From: an uncultured Chloroflexota bacterium
Lineage (GTDB): Bacteria > Chloroflexota > Dehalococcoidia > SAR202 > UBA11138
Direction of reading: 5' to 3'
Assembly: GCA_913046025.1 (NCBI GenBank)
Contig: CAJWRP010000026.1
Coordinates: 1-11,726, forward strand
DNA length: 11,726 nucleotides
This document shows, in pieces, positions 1-6,408 of this stretch. Position 1 is the first letter of the stretch; each line of letters starts with the position of its first letter. The translations under genes and the position numbers were made by a program. The notes under the pieces are model-generated. The model made no database searches and was not told where the DNA came from. It saw nothing but the letters and a program-made list of their open reading frames with translations.

Positions 1-442
1 TGTCGGTGTCACCCTCGGCCAGATCGACCACGCCGCTGTGTGCCAGCATGTCGATCATCATCGAGCCCTTGGCGTATTCGAGCAGGCTCTGTTCGACCTT
101 CAGCTCCTGGGACCACTCGACGTTGAAGCCGAGGTTGGGCATGTCGATACAGGGCCTGGGGATGTCCAACTCGTCGTTGATCTGCACGGTTTTCAGCTCG
201 ATGACCCGCGATCCTGTTAGCCAGGCCATGACGATGTTCTGCGCCATCTGCGCGTGGGGCCCGGCGGCAGGACCGAGCGCTGTGGCCGTGCGCAGGCCAT
301 GAAAGCGGATGCCGAAGTCAAACCCGTCTGGCGTGCGGAAGAACTTCTTCTGTGGGATGTCGAAGATCGAACCGTGTGCCTCGAGTGACCGGAACATGGT
401 CCGGATCAATCGGTCGAAGGGCATCGGCACCAGCTCTGCCAT
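1..442 (-). CDS. ygfK: YgfK-like putative selenate reductase subunit, N-terminal part
   Basis: Only the first 147 codons are in the window; the gene runs off the left edge. The translation begins MAELVPMPFDRLI and contains the block GPAAGPHAQMAQNIVMAW followed by ELKTVQINDELDIPRPCID and NVEWSQEL. I recognise these as the N-terminal dihydroorotate-dehydrogenase-like barrel of the YgfK family (about 1000 residues in Escherichia coli). In that family an Fe-S and FAD/NAD(P)H oxidoreductase module follows, which cannot be seen here. YgfK-type genes usually sit with purine/xanthine catabolism or selenium-dependent hydroxylase genes; the substrate is not settled, so 'selenate reductase' is only a family label. 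The ATG at 442-440 is preceded by GGGGAG about 11 bases upstream. The segment looks clearly richer in GC than the rest of the window. It is divergent from the DsbA remnant, and its promoter would have to lie inside that remnant. Confidence 0.85.
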   Translation of the reverse strand, partial: MAELVPMPFDRLIRTMFRSLEAHGSIFDIPQKKFFRTPDGFDFGIRFHGLRTATALGPAAGPHAQMAQNIVMAWLTGSRVIELKTVQINDELDIPRPCIDMPNLGFNVEWSQELKVEQSLLEYAKGSMMIDMLAHSGVVDLAEGDTD

Positions 443-474
443 CGTTGCGTCTCGCTCCCCTACAGTGCGGCCAT

Positions 475-789
475 CCGTTGCCACAGGGCGCTGGACTGGC
501 GGCGTGCCTCGGCATATTCCGCTGCCACGTCGAGACCGACGACCTGGCCGTCATCGAAGAGGCGGCTGAGGAGTCCGGGCTTGACTGGGCAGAGCTGAAG
601 GGCCGACTGGAGTCTCGCCAGTATGAAAAGATCGTCATGGAGCAGTACCAGCAGGCTATGGACATGGGTATCGAAGGTGTACCGGGATTTGTGGTAGGCA
701 ACTTCATGTTCACTGGCGCGCAGCCGTATGATGTTTTTCAAGAGGTAGTCAACCGCGTGCTGACTGGCAACCAGGAGGGCGAGGGTTAG
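475..789 (+). pseudogene. DsbA-family oxidoreductase, 3' remnant lacking the CxxC half
   Basis: The reading frame ending at 789 encodes ETDDLAVIEEAAEESGLD, then IEGVPGFVVGNFMFTGAQPY and a short tail. This matches the end of the helical insert and the C-terminal thioredoxin half of DsbA/FrnE-like proteins; the GVP cis-proline loop and the GAQPYEVF-type ending are visible. A full family member has about 200-220 residues and begins with a thioredoxin strand and a CxxC motif. Here only about 100 residues are recognisable, and upstream the frame runs into the antisense of ygfK. The frame stays open back to an ATG at 352, but that part does not look like the family. No good start with a Shine-Dalgarno is seen; a TTG at 478 is the only in-frame candidate near the edge of the homology. 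The helical insert also seems a few residues short. It is best read as a truncated gene with no active site. The dehydrogenase gene starts 24 bases after its stop. Confidence 0.65.
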
Positions 790-813
790 AGTGGTCTTCG
801 CGAGCAACAGTTC

Positions 814-1767
814 ATGAAAGTCCTCATAGCGGACAGGTTTTCAGATGTCGCCCGACGAGACCTCCAAGAATTGGGCTTCGAAGTCGTCTACGAGCCGAAT
901 GCCAGGGATGAGACATTGAAAAAAGTCCTGGCTGGCACACTTTCTGATGTTTTAGTAGTGCGCAGCACACGAGTCACCGGCGAAATACTAAGGGCAAGGC
1001 CACTTGGTCTTGTCATACGTGCCGGCGCTGGCTTCAACACCATCGACGTCGCCACCGCCACAGAGCTAGGCATCAAAGTTGCCAACTGCCCAGGAATGAA
1101 TGCTAACGCGGTTGTTGAGCTTGCCTTCGGCCTGATTATCGCCCTGGACCGACACATTCCAGAAAACGTACATGATTTGCAACAAGGTCAGTGGAACAAG
1201 ATCAGCTACAGTAGCGCCAGGGGCTTATCCGGCAGCACGCTGGGTCTCGTAGGACTTGGGACAATTGGCCAGGGCATGATTCCCAGGGCCCACGTATTTG
1301 GCATGAAGGTGGTGGGCTGGAGCCGATCGCTTACTGCGGAAAAGGCTGAGACTCTGGGAGTGGAAATGATGTCTTCTCCTGTAGAGGTCGCCGCGGCGTC
1401 AGATATCGTCAGTCTGCACGTGGCGTTGAACAGTGACACTCGCAACCTGGCGGACGAAAGCTTCTTTCAGCAGATGCGAGAAGGTGCGTTTTTCATCAAC
1501 ACTTCGCGTGCCGAGGTCGTCGACGAGTCTGCGCTGGCAGAGGCCGTAAAGGCCAAAGGCATCCGCGCTGGGCTAGATATATTCGAAGGGGAACCTGCAA
1601 CCGGTACCGGCGAGGTGGACAGCCCGCTGTTCAAACTGGATGGGGTGATAGGCACGCATCATATTGGCGGGCAGACCTCTGAGGCGCAGCGTTCCATTGC
1701 GGAAGAGACTGTGCGCATCATCCGGGAGTATCGAGACTCCGGTTCGCCCCCAAACCAGGTGAACTAG
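814..1767 (+). CDS. 2-hydroxyacid dehydrogenase, phosphoglycerate dehydrogenase type
   Basis: A 317-residue D-isomer-specific NAD-dependent 2-hydroxyacid dehydrogenase. It probably oxidises 3-phosphoglycerate or a related hydroxyacid in the cytoplasm. The N-terminal part of the substrate domain contains VIRAGAGFNTID (about 68-79). The Rossmann motif GLVGLGTIGQG is at about 144-154. The catalytic set is complete: Arg232 in NTSRAEVVD, Glu260 in LDIFEGEP, and His283 in THHIGGQTSEAQ. The last replaces the common PHIGG with HHIGG. The protein ends after the catalytic domain and has no ACT or regulatory domain, so it resembles the short forms of SerA-like enzymes. True SerA activity cannot be separated by eye from glyoxylate or hydroxypyruvate reductase. 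The ATG at 814 has no strong Shine-Dalgarno but gives the correct family N-terminus (MKVLIAD). Confidence 0.9.
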   Translation: MKVLIADRFSDVARRDLQELGFEVVYEPNARDETLKKVLAGTLSDVLVVRSTRVTGEILRARPLGLVIRAGAGFNTIDVATATELGIKVANCPGMNANAVVELAFGLIIALDRHIPENVHDLQQGQWNKISYSSARGLSGSTLGLVGLGTIGQGMIPRAHVFGMKVVGWSRSLTAEKAETLGVEMMSSPVEVAAASDIVSLHVALNSDTRNLADESFFQQMREGAFFINTSRAEVVDESALAEAVKAKGIRAGLDIFEGEPATGTGEVDSPLFKLDGVIGTHHIGGQTSEAQRSIAEETVRIIREYRDSGSPPNQVN

Positions 1768-1876
1768 ACTTTTTTACCTGCCGCCTTCGGTCTTGAGCCT
1801 CGCCCTCGTCGAGCCTGACCTTTTCCAGCCTGCGTAAATGCCAATTAGAGAGCATTGCCGGCAATCTACCGTATCG

Positions 1877-2693
1877 TTATGGATCCTCGTTTGATGTCTT
1901 CAATACTAGTGTCTCCTCTTCGCCGCCAATGGTCCCTGTGATGTGATCTTCGTCCGCGGTAGAGGTTGTCAAAATTGGCAATTCGGTTGCGATCGAACTG
2001 TTGGAGGTTGATGCATCAAGTTCCACTCTGGGTGTCCCTTGCAGCTTCACATTCACGCTTCCGTTGGAACTCTTGAAATGGTTGTCACCTCCAGTAACCA
2101 GTTCTCCGTCGAACTTGATTTCTCCATTGCTGGTTTTGATCAGAAATGTGACGACGGCTCTTTCTACTGTCACCATGCCGTTGCTGGACTCTACCTCAAA
2201 TTCCCCCGACAGGTCTTCCACGGCGATGGCTCGGTTTGAAGATTTGATGGTGCTGGAACGTTGCATTCCGTGAACCGCTACACCGCCGTGGCTATTCTGA
2301 AACTCAACACGTGTGGCAGAAGGGGCAGTGATTTCGATGTTGGCTTGTGGGCCTTTACAAAAAGTCTAAAGGCTGATGCTCTTCTATTCGACCGTAACGG
2401 TTATCGTGTCTCCCGCTTGGTCAACGCTGTACTCCTGGCGATTGGGTCGCTCAAGAACCGCCTGAACTCGTATCACTTAGTCCGCGTATGGCTTAACGAT
2501 GATACTGCCGCTTTCGCCCTGAACAACTAGCCTTGGAGATGCGGCTACTTCAAAGCTGTCATCCTGGGTTTAGGCGGAAGAACCTAAACCCTCACCGCAA
2601 GCTGCAGCGAGAATAAATAAAGGTGGCTGCACTGACAATTCATATGCCTATTCTCAAGCGTTTGGTTATTGCTGAAACGGTGGCTGCATTCAT
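1877..2693 (-). pseudogene. decayed DUF4097-like lipoprotein gene
   Basis: Read on the minus strand, AAGGAG (2705-2700) sits six bases before an ATG at 2693. The start reads MNAATVSAITKRLRIGI, then an in-frame TGA at 2642-2640, then IVSAATFI. After a frameshift around 2610-2630 the line continues as ILAAACGEGLG, a plausible lipobox, and stays in one frame to the stop at 1877. That frame is broken by TAA at 2572-2570, TAA at 2479-2477, TAG at 2386-2384 and TAG at 2368-2366. Between the stops the protein is family-like: VVQGESGSIIVKPYAD, VDQAGDTITVTVE, then repeated strands of the KSSNG / ESSNG / KTSNG / KSSNG type. These repeats are characteristic of the DUF4097 beta-helix/adhesin-like fold. 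Only the last 129 codons (from an ATG at 2266) are uninterrupted, and they have no visible ribosome binding site. I infer an exported, lipid-anchored beta-repeat protein of unknown role that has recently been lost. Confidence 0.7.
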
Positions 2694-2826
2694 TTCGTTC
2701 TCCTTGCATCTGAAGGATTGCACTTTTGCTCTGGCAAAATTAATTTAATTTGGTGTCACGCAGTCCTGGATCATCGGTGAGGCCTGATTTCACGGACACT
2801 TACACTTGGCAATAACTACGGCTTTT

Positions 2827-3693
2827 TTAAGTTTCCTGGTCGCTATGAAGAAAGCTTTGGATTATTCCTGCCAGTTCCTTGGGTTTATGCCAACCTATGT
2901 CGTGTATTGTCTCCGGCACCCAGTGAACTTGGCTGTCTGAAATGGCCTCGTTAGCCATCTCCACCATCTTGCGCCGCATTGCTGCGAACTCAGAGCCTGC
3001 CCGTTCTGGCATGGGCCCTGCCGGGACAATGAGGGTAGGGCAGGTGATGTCCGACCATGTCTCGGATGCCGGGTCGTTCCACATCGCGCTGATGACCTGG
3101 GCGTGGTGCTCTGGCCTCAGGATGTCGTGTATCTGGCCGTTCTCGTCCTCGTCCACCATCGTTAGCAGGATTCGGGCGATCTCGTCGCTCCAGCACATAG
3201 ATAGGCTTACACTCATCTTATTCAGGTAGGACTCGCGTGTGCCGGATATGTCGCGTGGGGCCAGCCGGGCCTGAAACTGTTCCCATGTGGCCCCGGGCAT
3301 AATCATAGGGCTGAAAAAACCTCCGTCGATCATTATCAGCGAACTGGTTCGTTCCGGGAATTTGGCTGCGACGTTCACGGCCACGTTACCGCCCCAGGAG
3401 TGACCCAGAACGGCGGCTTTCTCTATGCCCAGCTGGTCCAGCAAACCTATCGCGTCAGACGCCAGTGAATCCCAATCGTATCCAGAGGGTGCCTGCGTAG
3501 TCTGACCGTGTCCCCGTTGGTCCGGCGCAATTACTCGAAAATTGTTCTGCAGATGCGGTGCTACTGTGTCGTACCAGTTAGCGGACGATGCCAGTCCATG
3601 CAACGTCAGCATAGGTTCACCATTCCCTCCCCAGTCAAGGTATCGCATCCGCAGGTCGCGCACGTCTACCGATCTCTCTTCAACCATTTCCAC
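2827..3693 (-). CDS. alpha/beta hydrolase
   Basis: A 288-residue cytoplasmic alpha/beta-hydrolase-fold protein; the substrate is unknown. The oxyanion-hole motif is LTLHGLASS (His32-Gly33), and APDQRGHGQT follows as in the epoxide-hydrolase/haloperoxidase-like group. The nucleophile elbow GHSWGG places Ser99. The catalytic His is probably the one in PETIHDIGWHKP near the C-terminus. The usual acid after strand 7 is not obvious in VPAGPMPERAG; the Asp in IMIDGG after strand 6 could serve instead. The frame is open back to 3927, but that extension is antisense to the neighbouring small membrane gene and not hydrolase-like. I chose the GTG at 3693 because GGAG lies five bases upstream; an ATG at 3687 (spacing 11) is the alternative. 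An extended -10 element lies about 40 bases upstream (3740-3732). Confidence 0.85.
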   Translation of the reverse strand: MEMVEERSVDVRDLRMRYLDWGGNGEPMLTLHGLASSANWYDTVAPHLQNNFRVIAPDQRGHGQTTQAPSGYDWDSLASDAIGLLDQLGIEKAAVLGHSWGGNVAVNVAAKFPERTSSLIMIDGGFFSPMIMPGATWEQFQARLAPRDISGTRESYLNKMSVSLSMCWSDEIARILLTMVDEDENGQIHDILRPEHHAQVISAMWNDPASETWSDITCPTLIVPAGPMPERAGSEFAAMRRKMVEMANEAISDSQVHWVPETIHDIGWHKPKELAGIIQSFLHSDQET

Positions 3694-3731
3694 AGCGTCT
3701 CCGTTTATATTGATTATTAGCTCAGGGCACG

Positions 3732-3740
3732 ATGATAGCA
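3732..3740 (-). promoter_or_regulatory. extended -10 promoter of the alpha/beta hydrolase
   Basis: On the minus strand the sequence reads TGCTATCAT: a TGn extension and a -10 hexamer with one mismatch. It would start transcription near 3725 and leave a leader of about 30 bases before the GTG at 3693. There is no clear -35 element. The resemblance to the elements at 4818-4826 and 5279-5287 supports it. Confidence 0.45.
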
Positions 3741-3762
3741 AAAGGTTTGTGATTGGCACCAT

Positions 3763-4068
3763 ATGGATGCCTTGTGGTGCCCTTTGCGAAAGCTTGGAAA
3801 GCGCTTTCGAGAAATGGAACCGAGTTATCGGAGTGACGACCGTTCCTTCAGAATACGTCGACGCCTTGGCGTATTCGTTATGTTCATGGGCGTTGAAGCG
3901 CTGCTGTTCACGTTCTTGGGCTGGCAAGTGGCCGCAATGCCGGACACAAGCAATGAGTTCGCAGTCCCTTTTCTTGGCTCCATTGCCGGCGTATTCATTG
4001 AAGTGATATTGTCCGTGGTGATCCTGGTCTTCTTGAATCCGTGGACGGAAGATGAGGACTGGAAGTAG
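3763..4068 (+). CDS. small two-helix membrane protein
   Basis: I do not recognise this family. The frame encodes 101 residues. The first 35 or so are basic and charged (KLGKRFREME, RIRRRLG), followed by two hydrophobic segments, LGVFVMFMGVEALLFTFLGW and GSIAGVFIEVILSVVILVFL, joined by a short polar loop; the protein ends NPWTEDEDWK. Positive charge before helix 1 and acidic residues after helix 2 suggest a hairpin with both ends in the cytoplasm. The start is uncertain: the ATG at 3763 has no Shine-Dalgarno, and an internal ATG at 3814 (giving 84 residues) has only a distant GGAAA. The stop is six bases from the convergent stop of rph, so the two genes meet tail to tail. It is divergent from the hydrolase gene. 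Confidence 0.6.
   Translation: MDALWCPLRKLGKRFREMEPSYRSDDRSFRIRRRLGVFVMFMGVEALLFTFLGWQVAAMPDTSNEFAVPFLGSIAGVFIEVILSVVILVFLNPWTEDEDWK
3787..3809. repeat. small inverted repeat with two alternative stems
   Basis: CGAAAGC at 3787-3793 can pair with GCTTTCG at 3803-3809. The same right arm also forms a perfect palindrome GAAAGCGCTTTC at 3797-3808. It lies between the divergent hydrolase and small-membrane-protein genes, at or just inside the latter. It may be an operator, an RNA hairpin near the start codon, or chance. Confidence 0.25.
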
Positions 4069-4073
4069 GTCGG

Positions 4074-4787
4074 CTACAGGCCAGAGATGACCTTCTGCTG
4101 AATGTCGAATAGCTGGTTGATACCCTCACCTGCTGCCGATAAGACAAGATTAAGCTGGTCCTGCGTAAAAGTCTTCCCTTCGGCTGTGCCCTGTACTTCG
4201 ACAAACTCCCCCTTGTCTGTCATGACGATGTTGAAGTCGCCACCTGCCTGGGAATCCTCCTCGTAACACATATCAAGCAGCACATCGTCCTCCGCGATTC
4301 CCACGCTGGTGGCCGCTACCGCTGCGGTCAGAGGGATATGGTCAAGCTCATCGCGCTGGACCAGGGTGTGGAAGGCCTGATATAGAGCCACATAAGCTCC
4401 TGTGATGGATGCCGTTCGCGTTCCGCCATCGGCCTGGATCACGTCGCAGTCGACAGTGAGGGTTCGCTCCCCCAACTTGTCCATGTCCACCACAGCCCTT
4501 AGTGATCGTCCTATCAGGCGCTGAATCTCCTGGGTGCGTCCTCTGGGCCTAGTCTCTCTTTGGGAGCGGGTGTGAGTGGCACGGGGCAGCATGGCGTACT
4601 CGGACGTAACCCAGCCTTTGCCCGAGCCTCTCAGGAATGGCGGTACGCTGTTCTCCACGCTGACGGCGCAAAGTATCCTTGTCATGCCGGTTTCAATCAT
4701 CACGGAGCCTTCGGCGTAAGCTTGTGCGCCCAGGGTGATTGTAGTAGGTCTCAACTCGCTGTTCCTTCGCCCGTCGGTTCGTGCCAA
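4074..4787 (-). CDS. rph: ribonuclease PH
   Basis: RNase PH trims the 3' ends of tRNA precursors by phosphorolysis and works as a hexameric ring in the cytoplasm. The 237 residues match the usual length of about 240. The family signatures are clear: RTDGRRNSELRP at the start, GKGWVTSEYAMLPRATHTR (about 57-75), RGRTQEIQRLIGRSLRA, and DADGGTR-type DVIQADGGTRTASITGAYVA with the phosphate-binding arginine. The start codon is TTG (plus-strand CAA at 4785-4787); it is fixed by GGGAG six bases upstream and by the family N-terminus. A promoter with an extended -10 lies 30-40 bases upstream. In many bacteria rph is followed by the NTP pyrophosphatase gene rdgB; here it is not, and a small membrane gene converges on it instead. 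Confidence 0.97.
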   Translation of the reverse strand: MARTDGRRNSELRPTTITLGAQAYAEGSVMIETGMTRILCAVSVENSVPPFLRGSGKGWVTSEYAMLPRATHTRSQRETRPRGRTQEIQRLIGRSLRAVVDMDKLGERTLTVDCDVIQADGGTRTASITGAYVALYQAFHTLVQRDELDHIPLTAAVAATSVGIAEDDVLLDMCYEEDSQAGGDFNIVMTDKGEFVEVQGTAEGKTFTQDQLNLVLSAAGEGINQLFDIQQKVISGL

Positions 4788-4817
4788 TATGAACTCCCGC
4801 CAAAAAATGCCTCAATA

Positions 4818-4826
4818 ATTATAGCA
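4818..4826 (-). promoter_or_regulatory. extended -10 promoter of rph
   Basis: The minus strand reads TGCTATAAT, a perfect TGn plus TATAAT element. Transcription would begin near 4811, giving a leader of about 24 bases with the GGGAG ribosome binding site and the TTG start. No convincing -35 hexamer is present, as is common for extended -10 promoters. Confidence 0.65.
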
Positions 4827-4901
4827 CTGGCCTTTTTGTAGATTCCGGATGGCCGCAGACGATGGTCTGTTCACAGGGAGCTTATTTTTCAGCAAACAGC
4901 T

Positions 4902-5219
4902 CTATATTCTTGCGTCCGTAATCAGCTCGATGGTGCCACTCTCGCCGGTGACGTTGATCATGTCCTGAGCCATCTCGGTACCAAGTCGGCTGAGTGCTCC
5001 CAACTGGAGCGCTGCCACCAAAGGTGCAGGCAACAGGGTGCGGCTTCGGATACGGAGCAACGCTGTTGAGAGCGCGGCACCTATTAAGAAGAGCACTAGA
5101 GCAGACGCCGAGATTTCCAAACGCCACGCGATTAGAATTCCGACGATAAAGGCGATAGTGACCTTAATAATAAGCAAGTAGTTGCATTGCCTCCCGCGAA
5201 CAGTTACTGATAGCACCAA
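4902..5219 (-). CDS. small two-helix membrane protein
   Basis: I do not recognise this family. The 105 residues hold two hydrophobic segments, about 15-33 (LLIIKVTIAFIVGILIAW) and 39-55 (ALVLFLIGAALSTALL). A basic stretch RIRSR and an amphipathic, partly acidic C-terminus ending IELITDARI follow. The start chosen is a TTG at 5219, with GAGGA six bases upstream; a GTG immediately follows at 5216. Another TTG at 5177 lies just before the first helix, with GGGAGG twelve bases away. The gene is divergent from the metal-type cluster that starts at 5296. The 76-base divergent region is short, so the two could share regulation. Confidence 0.55.
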   Translation of the reverse strand: MVLSVTVRGRQCNYLLIIKVTIAFIVGILIAWRLEISASALVLFLIGAALSTALLRIRSRTLLPAPLVAALQLGALSRLGTEMAQDMINVTGESGTIELITDARI

Positions 5220-5278
5220 GTCTAGTCCTCGGCAAGGTCAGCGGTAAGTATTTTAGAGGAGGAATGCAAGGCTATTAC

Positions 5279-5287
5279 TGCTATAAT
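5279..5287 (+). promoter_or_regulatory. extended -10 promoter of the envelope/metal cluster
   Basis: The sequence TGCTATAAT ends only eight bases before the ATG at 5296. A start of transcription the usual 6-8 bases downstream would fall at about 5294-5296, so the message would be leaderless or nearly so. The element is identical to that of rph. An AGAGGAGGA purine run lies just upstream at 5255-5263, too far from 5296 to act as its ribosome binding site. Confidence 0.5.
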
Positions 5288-5295
5288 GGGCCTGT

Positions 5296-5691
5296 ATGAG
5301 AAGCCTAGGGCGGTTCACCTCAGGTATTGTTGCCACGTTGTTCGCGGTGGCAATGCTGTTTCCCGCTGCTGGCCCCATTGTCGACCACCATTTTGCGGAA
5401 AGGCAGCCTGGGCATTTGCACTTGGGTCTAGCTTTTCCGAATACGCATAACCATACATTCTCCCTTGAGTATCACCATACCGTGATGCCCAGCGACGTGG
5501 GAGGTCGAACCATCGCAATCTACCGGCATGATAGTGTGACCGCGCCTGCGATTGCCTTGGCCGACGCAACTTTGGCGTCGGTGCTTTCTTTTGAACCGTC
5601 CTCTGTATTTGTTTTTCCCATAAATACAGAGCGAATTGCCATGCAGCATTTTTACGTGCCACCGGGACAACCGCCTCCGTTCCTTCTTTAG
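5296..5691 (+). CDS. secreted histidine-rich protein, first gene of metal-type cluster
   Basis: The 131 residues begin with a signal peptide (basic MRSLGR, hydrophobic core to about residue 25, AAG cleavage region). The mature part is rich in histidine: His31, 32, 40, 42, 51, 53, 60, 61, 78 and 118. They occur as clusters such as DHHFAERQPGHLHLG and NTHNHTF...EYHH. The pattern suggests binding of a transition metal outside the membrane; that is inference. No enzyme motif is visible, and the C-terminus is proline-rich (VPPGQPPPFLL). It resembles short His-rich proteins I remember beside cupredoxin genes in Chloroflexota, but I can name no family. There is no Shine-Dalgarno; an extended -10 ends eight bases upstream, suggesting leaderless translation. 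The next gene starts about 66 bases later on the same strand. Confidence 0.75.
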   Translation: MRSLGRFTSGIVATLFAVAMLFPAAGPIVDHHFAERQPGHLHLGLAFPNTHNHTFSLEYHHTVMPSDVGGRTIAIYRHDSVTAPAIALADATLASVLSFEPSSVFVFPINTERIAMQHFYVPPGQPPPFLL

Positions 5692-5725
5692 CCCTTTCCT
5701 GAGTTACTTTCAGAAACGTCCCTAA

Positions 5726-5738
5726 TCGGTCCGACCGA
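5726..5738. promoter_or_regulatory. short inverted repeat, possible operator
   Basis: TCGGTC and GACCGA flank a single central C, a perfect 6-1-6 inverted repeat. It lies in the 66-base gap between the His-rich gene and the YtkA-like gene. It could bind a dimeric regulator or form a tiny hairpin. There is no second copy in the window. Confidence 0.25.
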
Positions 5739-5757
5739 AAGGCGCGAGATACCTACC

Positions 5758-6321
5758 TTGGTGCCCACTTTAAACAGCCATAGTTTGACGAATCTAGCCG
5801 TGATTTTTGTTCTTACGGTGGTAATCGTGGCGGGAAGCCTTGGCAGCGTTTATGCCAATGGAAGAGTGCTGGATTTTGACAAACGCGTGGCTGGACCATA
5901 TGAAGTGGCATTAGGCAAGATTCCCAGCACCCCTGGGGTCGGGGCCCTTCACTTGACCATCACGGTTACAGAGACTGCGACTGGTGCTTCCATGATCGGC
6001 GCAGATGTAGCTGTCACGGGCGTGGGTCCAGAATCGACGGCGGTAGAGATTGGTCCGCTAATCGCGACCTCCGACCTACAAGACCCCACATTTTACGACG
6101 TGGCCATGCATGTTGACCGAATTGGCACCTGGGTATTCACCGTGGAGGTCAGCACTGAACTGGACAACGGTTCTGCTGATTTTCCTATCCAGGTGACCGA
6201 GGGCAGCTCTATCACTGGTCTCGTTACGGGAGTTGCGCTGGTCGCCTTCGTGTCCGTATTGGCATTGGCCGTAAGGTCGTTTCTAAGAGAACGAAACAAG
6301 GGCAAACGTCGTAATACTTGA
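5758..6321 (+). CDS. YtkA/FixH-like membrane-anchored protein
   Basis: The 187-residue protein has an N-terminal signal/anchor helix (LAVIFVLTVVIVAGSLGSVYA, cleavage possible after YANG) and an extracytoplasmic beta-sandwich of about 115 residues. A second membrane helix follows near 152-172, with a basic tail RERNKGKRRNT. The sandwich reads AGPYEVALGKIP...LHLTITVTETATGASM..ADVAVTG...YDVAMHVDRIGTWVFTVEV. This is the strand pattern of YtkA-like/FixH-like Ig domains, often found beside copper-handling or cytochrome-oxidase assembly genes. No metal ligands are evident in it. TTG at 5758 and GTG at 5761 are adjacent possible starts and neither has a strong Shine-Dalgarno. Its place between a His-rich secreted protein and a cupredoxin suggests a partner role in the envelope. 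Confidence 0.75.
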   Translation: MVPTLNSHSLTNLAVIFVLTVVIVAGSLGSVYANGRVLDFDKRVAGPYEVALGKIPSTPGVGALHLTITVTETATGASMIGADVAVTGVGPESTAVEIGPLIATSDLQDPTFYDVAMHVDRIGTWVFTVEVSTELDNGSADFPIQVTEGSSITGLVTGVALVAFVSVLALAVRSFLRERNKGKRRNT

Positions 6322-6408
6322 CGAGCATATACCGGGTTTGACTGGTTGATAATGCCACTTTCGGGCTAAGACACCGGCGCACCGGAAGTCATTAGGAGGC
6401 GACGAGTC

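Noticed and set aside
318..807. Minus-strand frames of 131 and 115 codons over the DsbA remnant
   Set aside because: They are antisense to recognisable DsbA sequence and to the ygfK start region and show no protein-family features.
1854..1865. Perfect 12-bp palindrome ATTGCCGGCAAT between convergent genes
   Set aside because: No T-run follows and the stem is too short for a loop, so it is not a credible terminator; it is probably chance.
2261..2530. 89-codon plus-strand frame over the decayed lipoprotein gene
   Set aside because: It is antisense to DUF4097-like sequence and has no motif or ribosome binding site.
2645..2749. 34-codon plus-strand frame beginning MPILKRLVIAE
   Set aside because: It is antisense to the signal-peptide region of the decayed lipoprotein gene and has no Shine-Dalgarno; its hydrophobic look is probably incidental.
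3694..3927. N-terminal extension of the alpha/beta hydrolase frame (78 extra codons)
   Set aside because: It is not hydrolase-like, lies antisense to the small membrane gene, and the GTG at 3693 has a well-placed GGAG and the correct family N-terminus.
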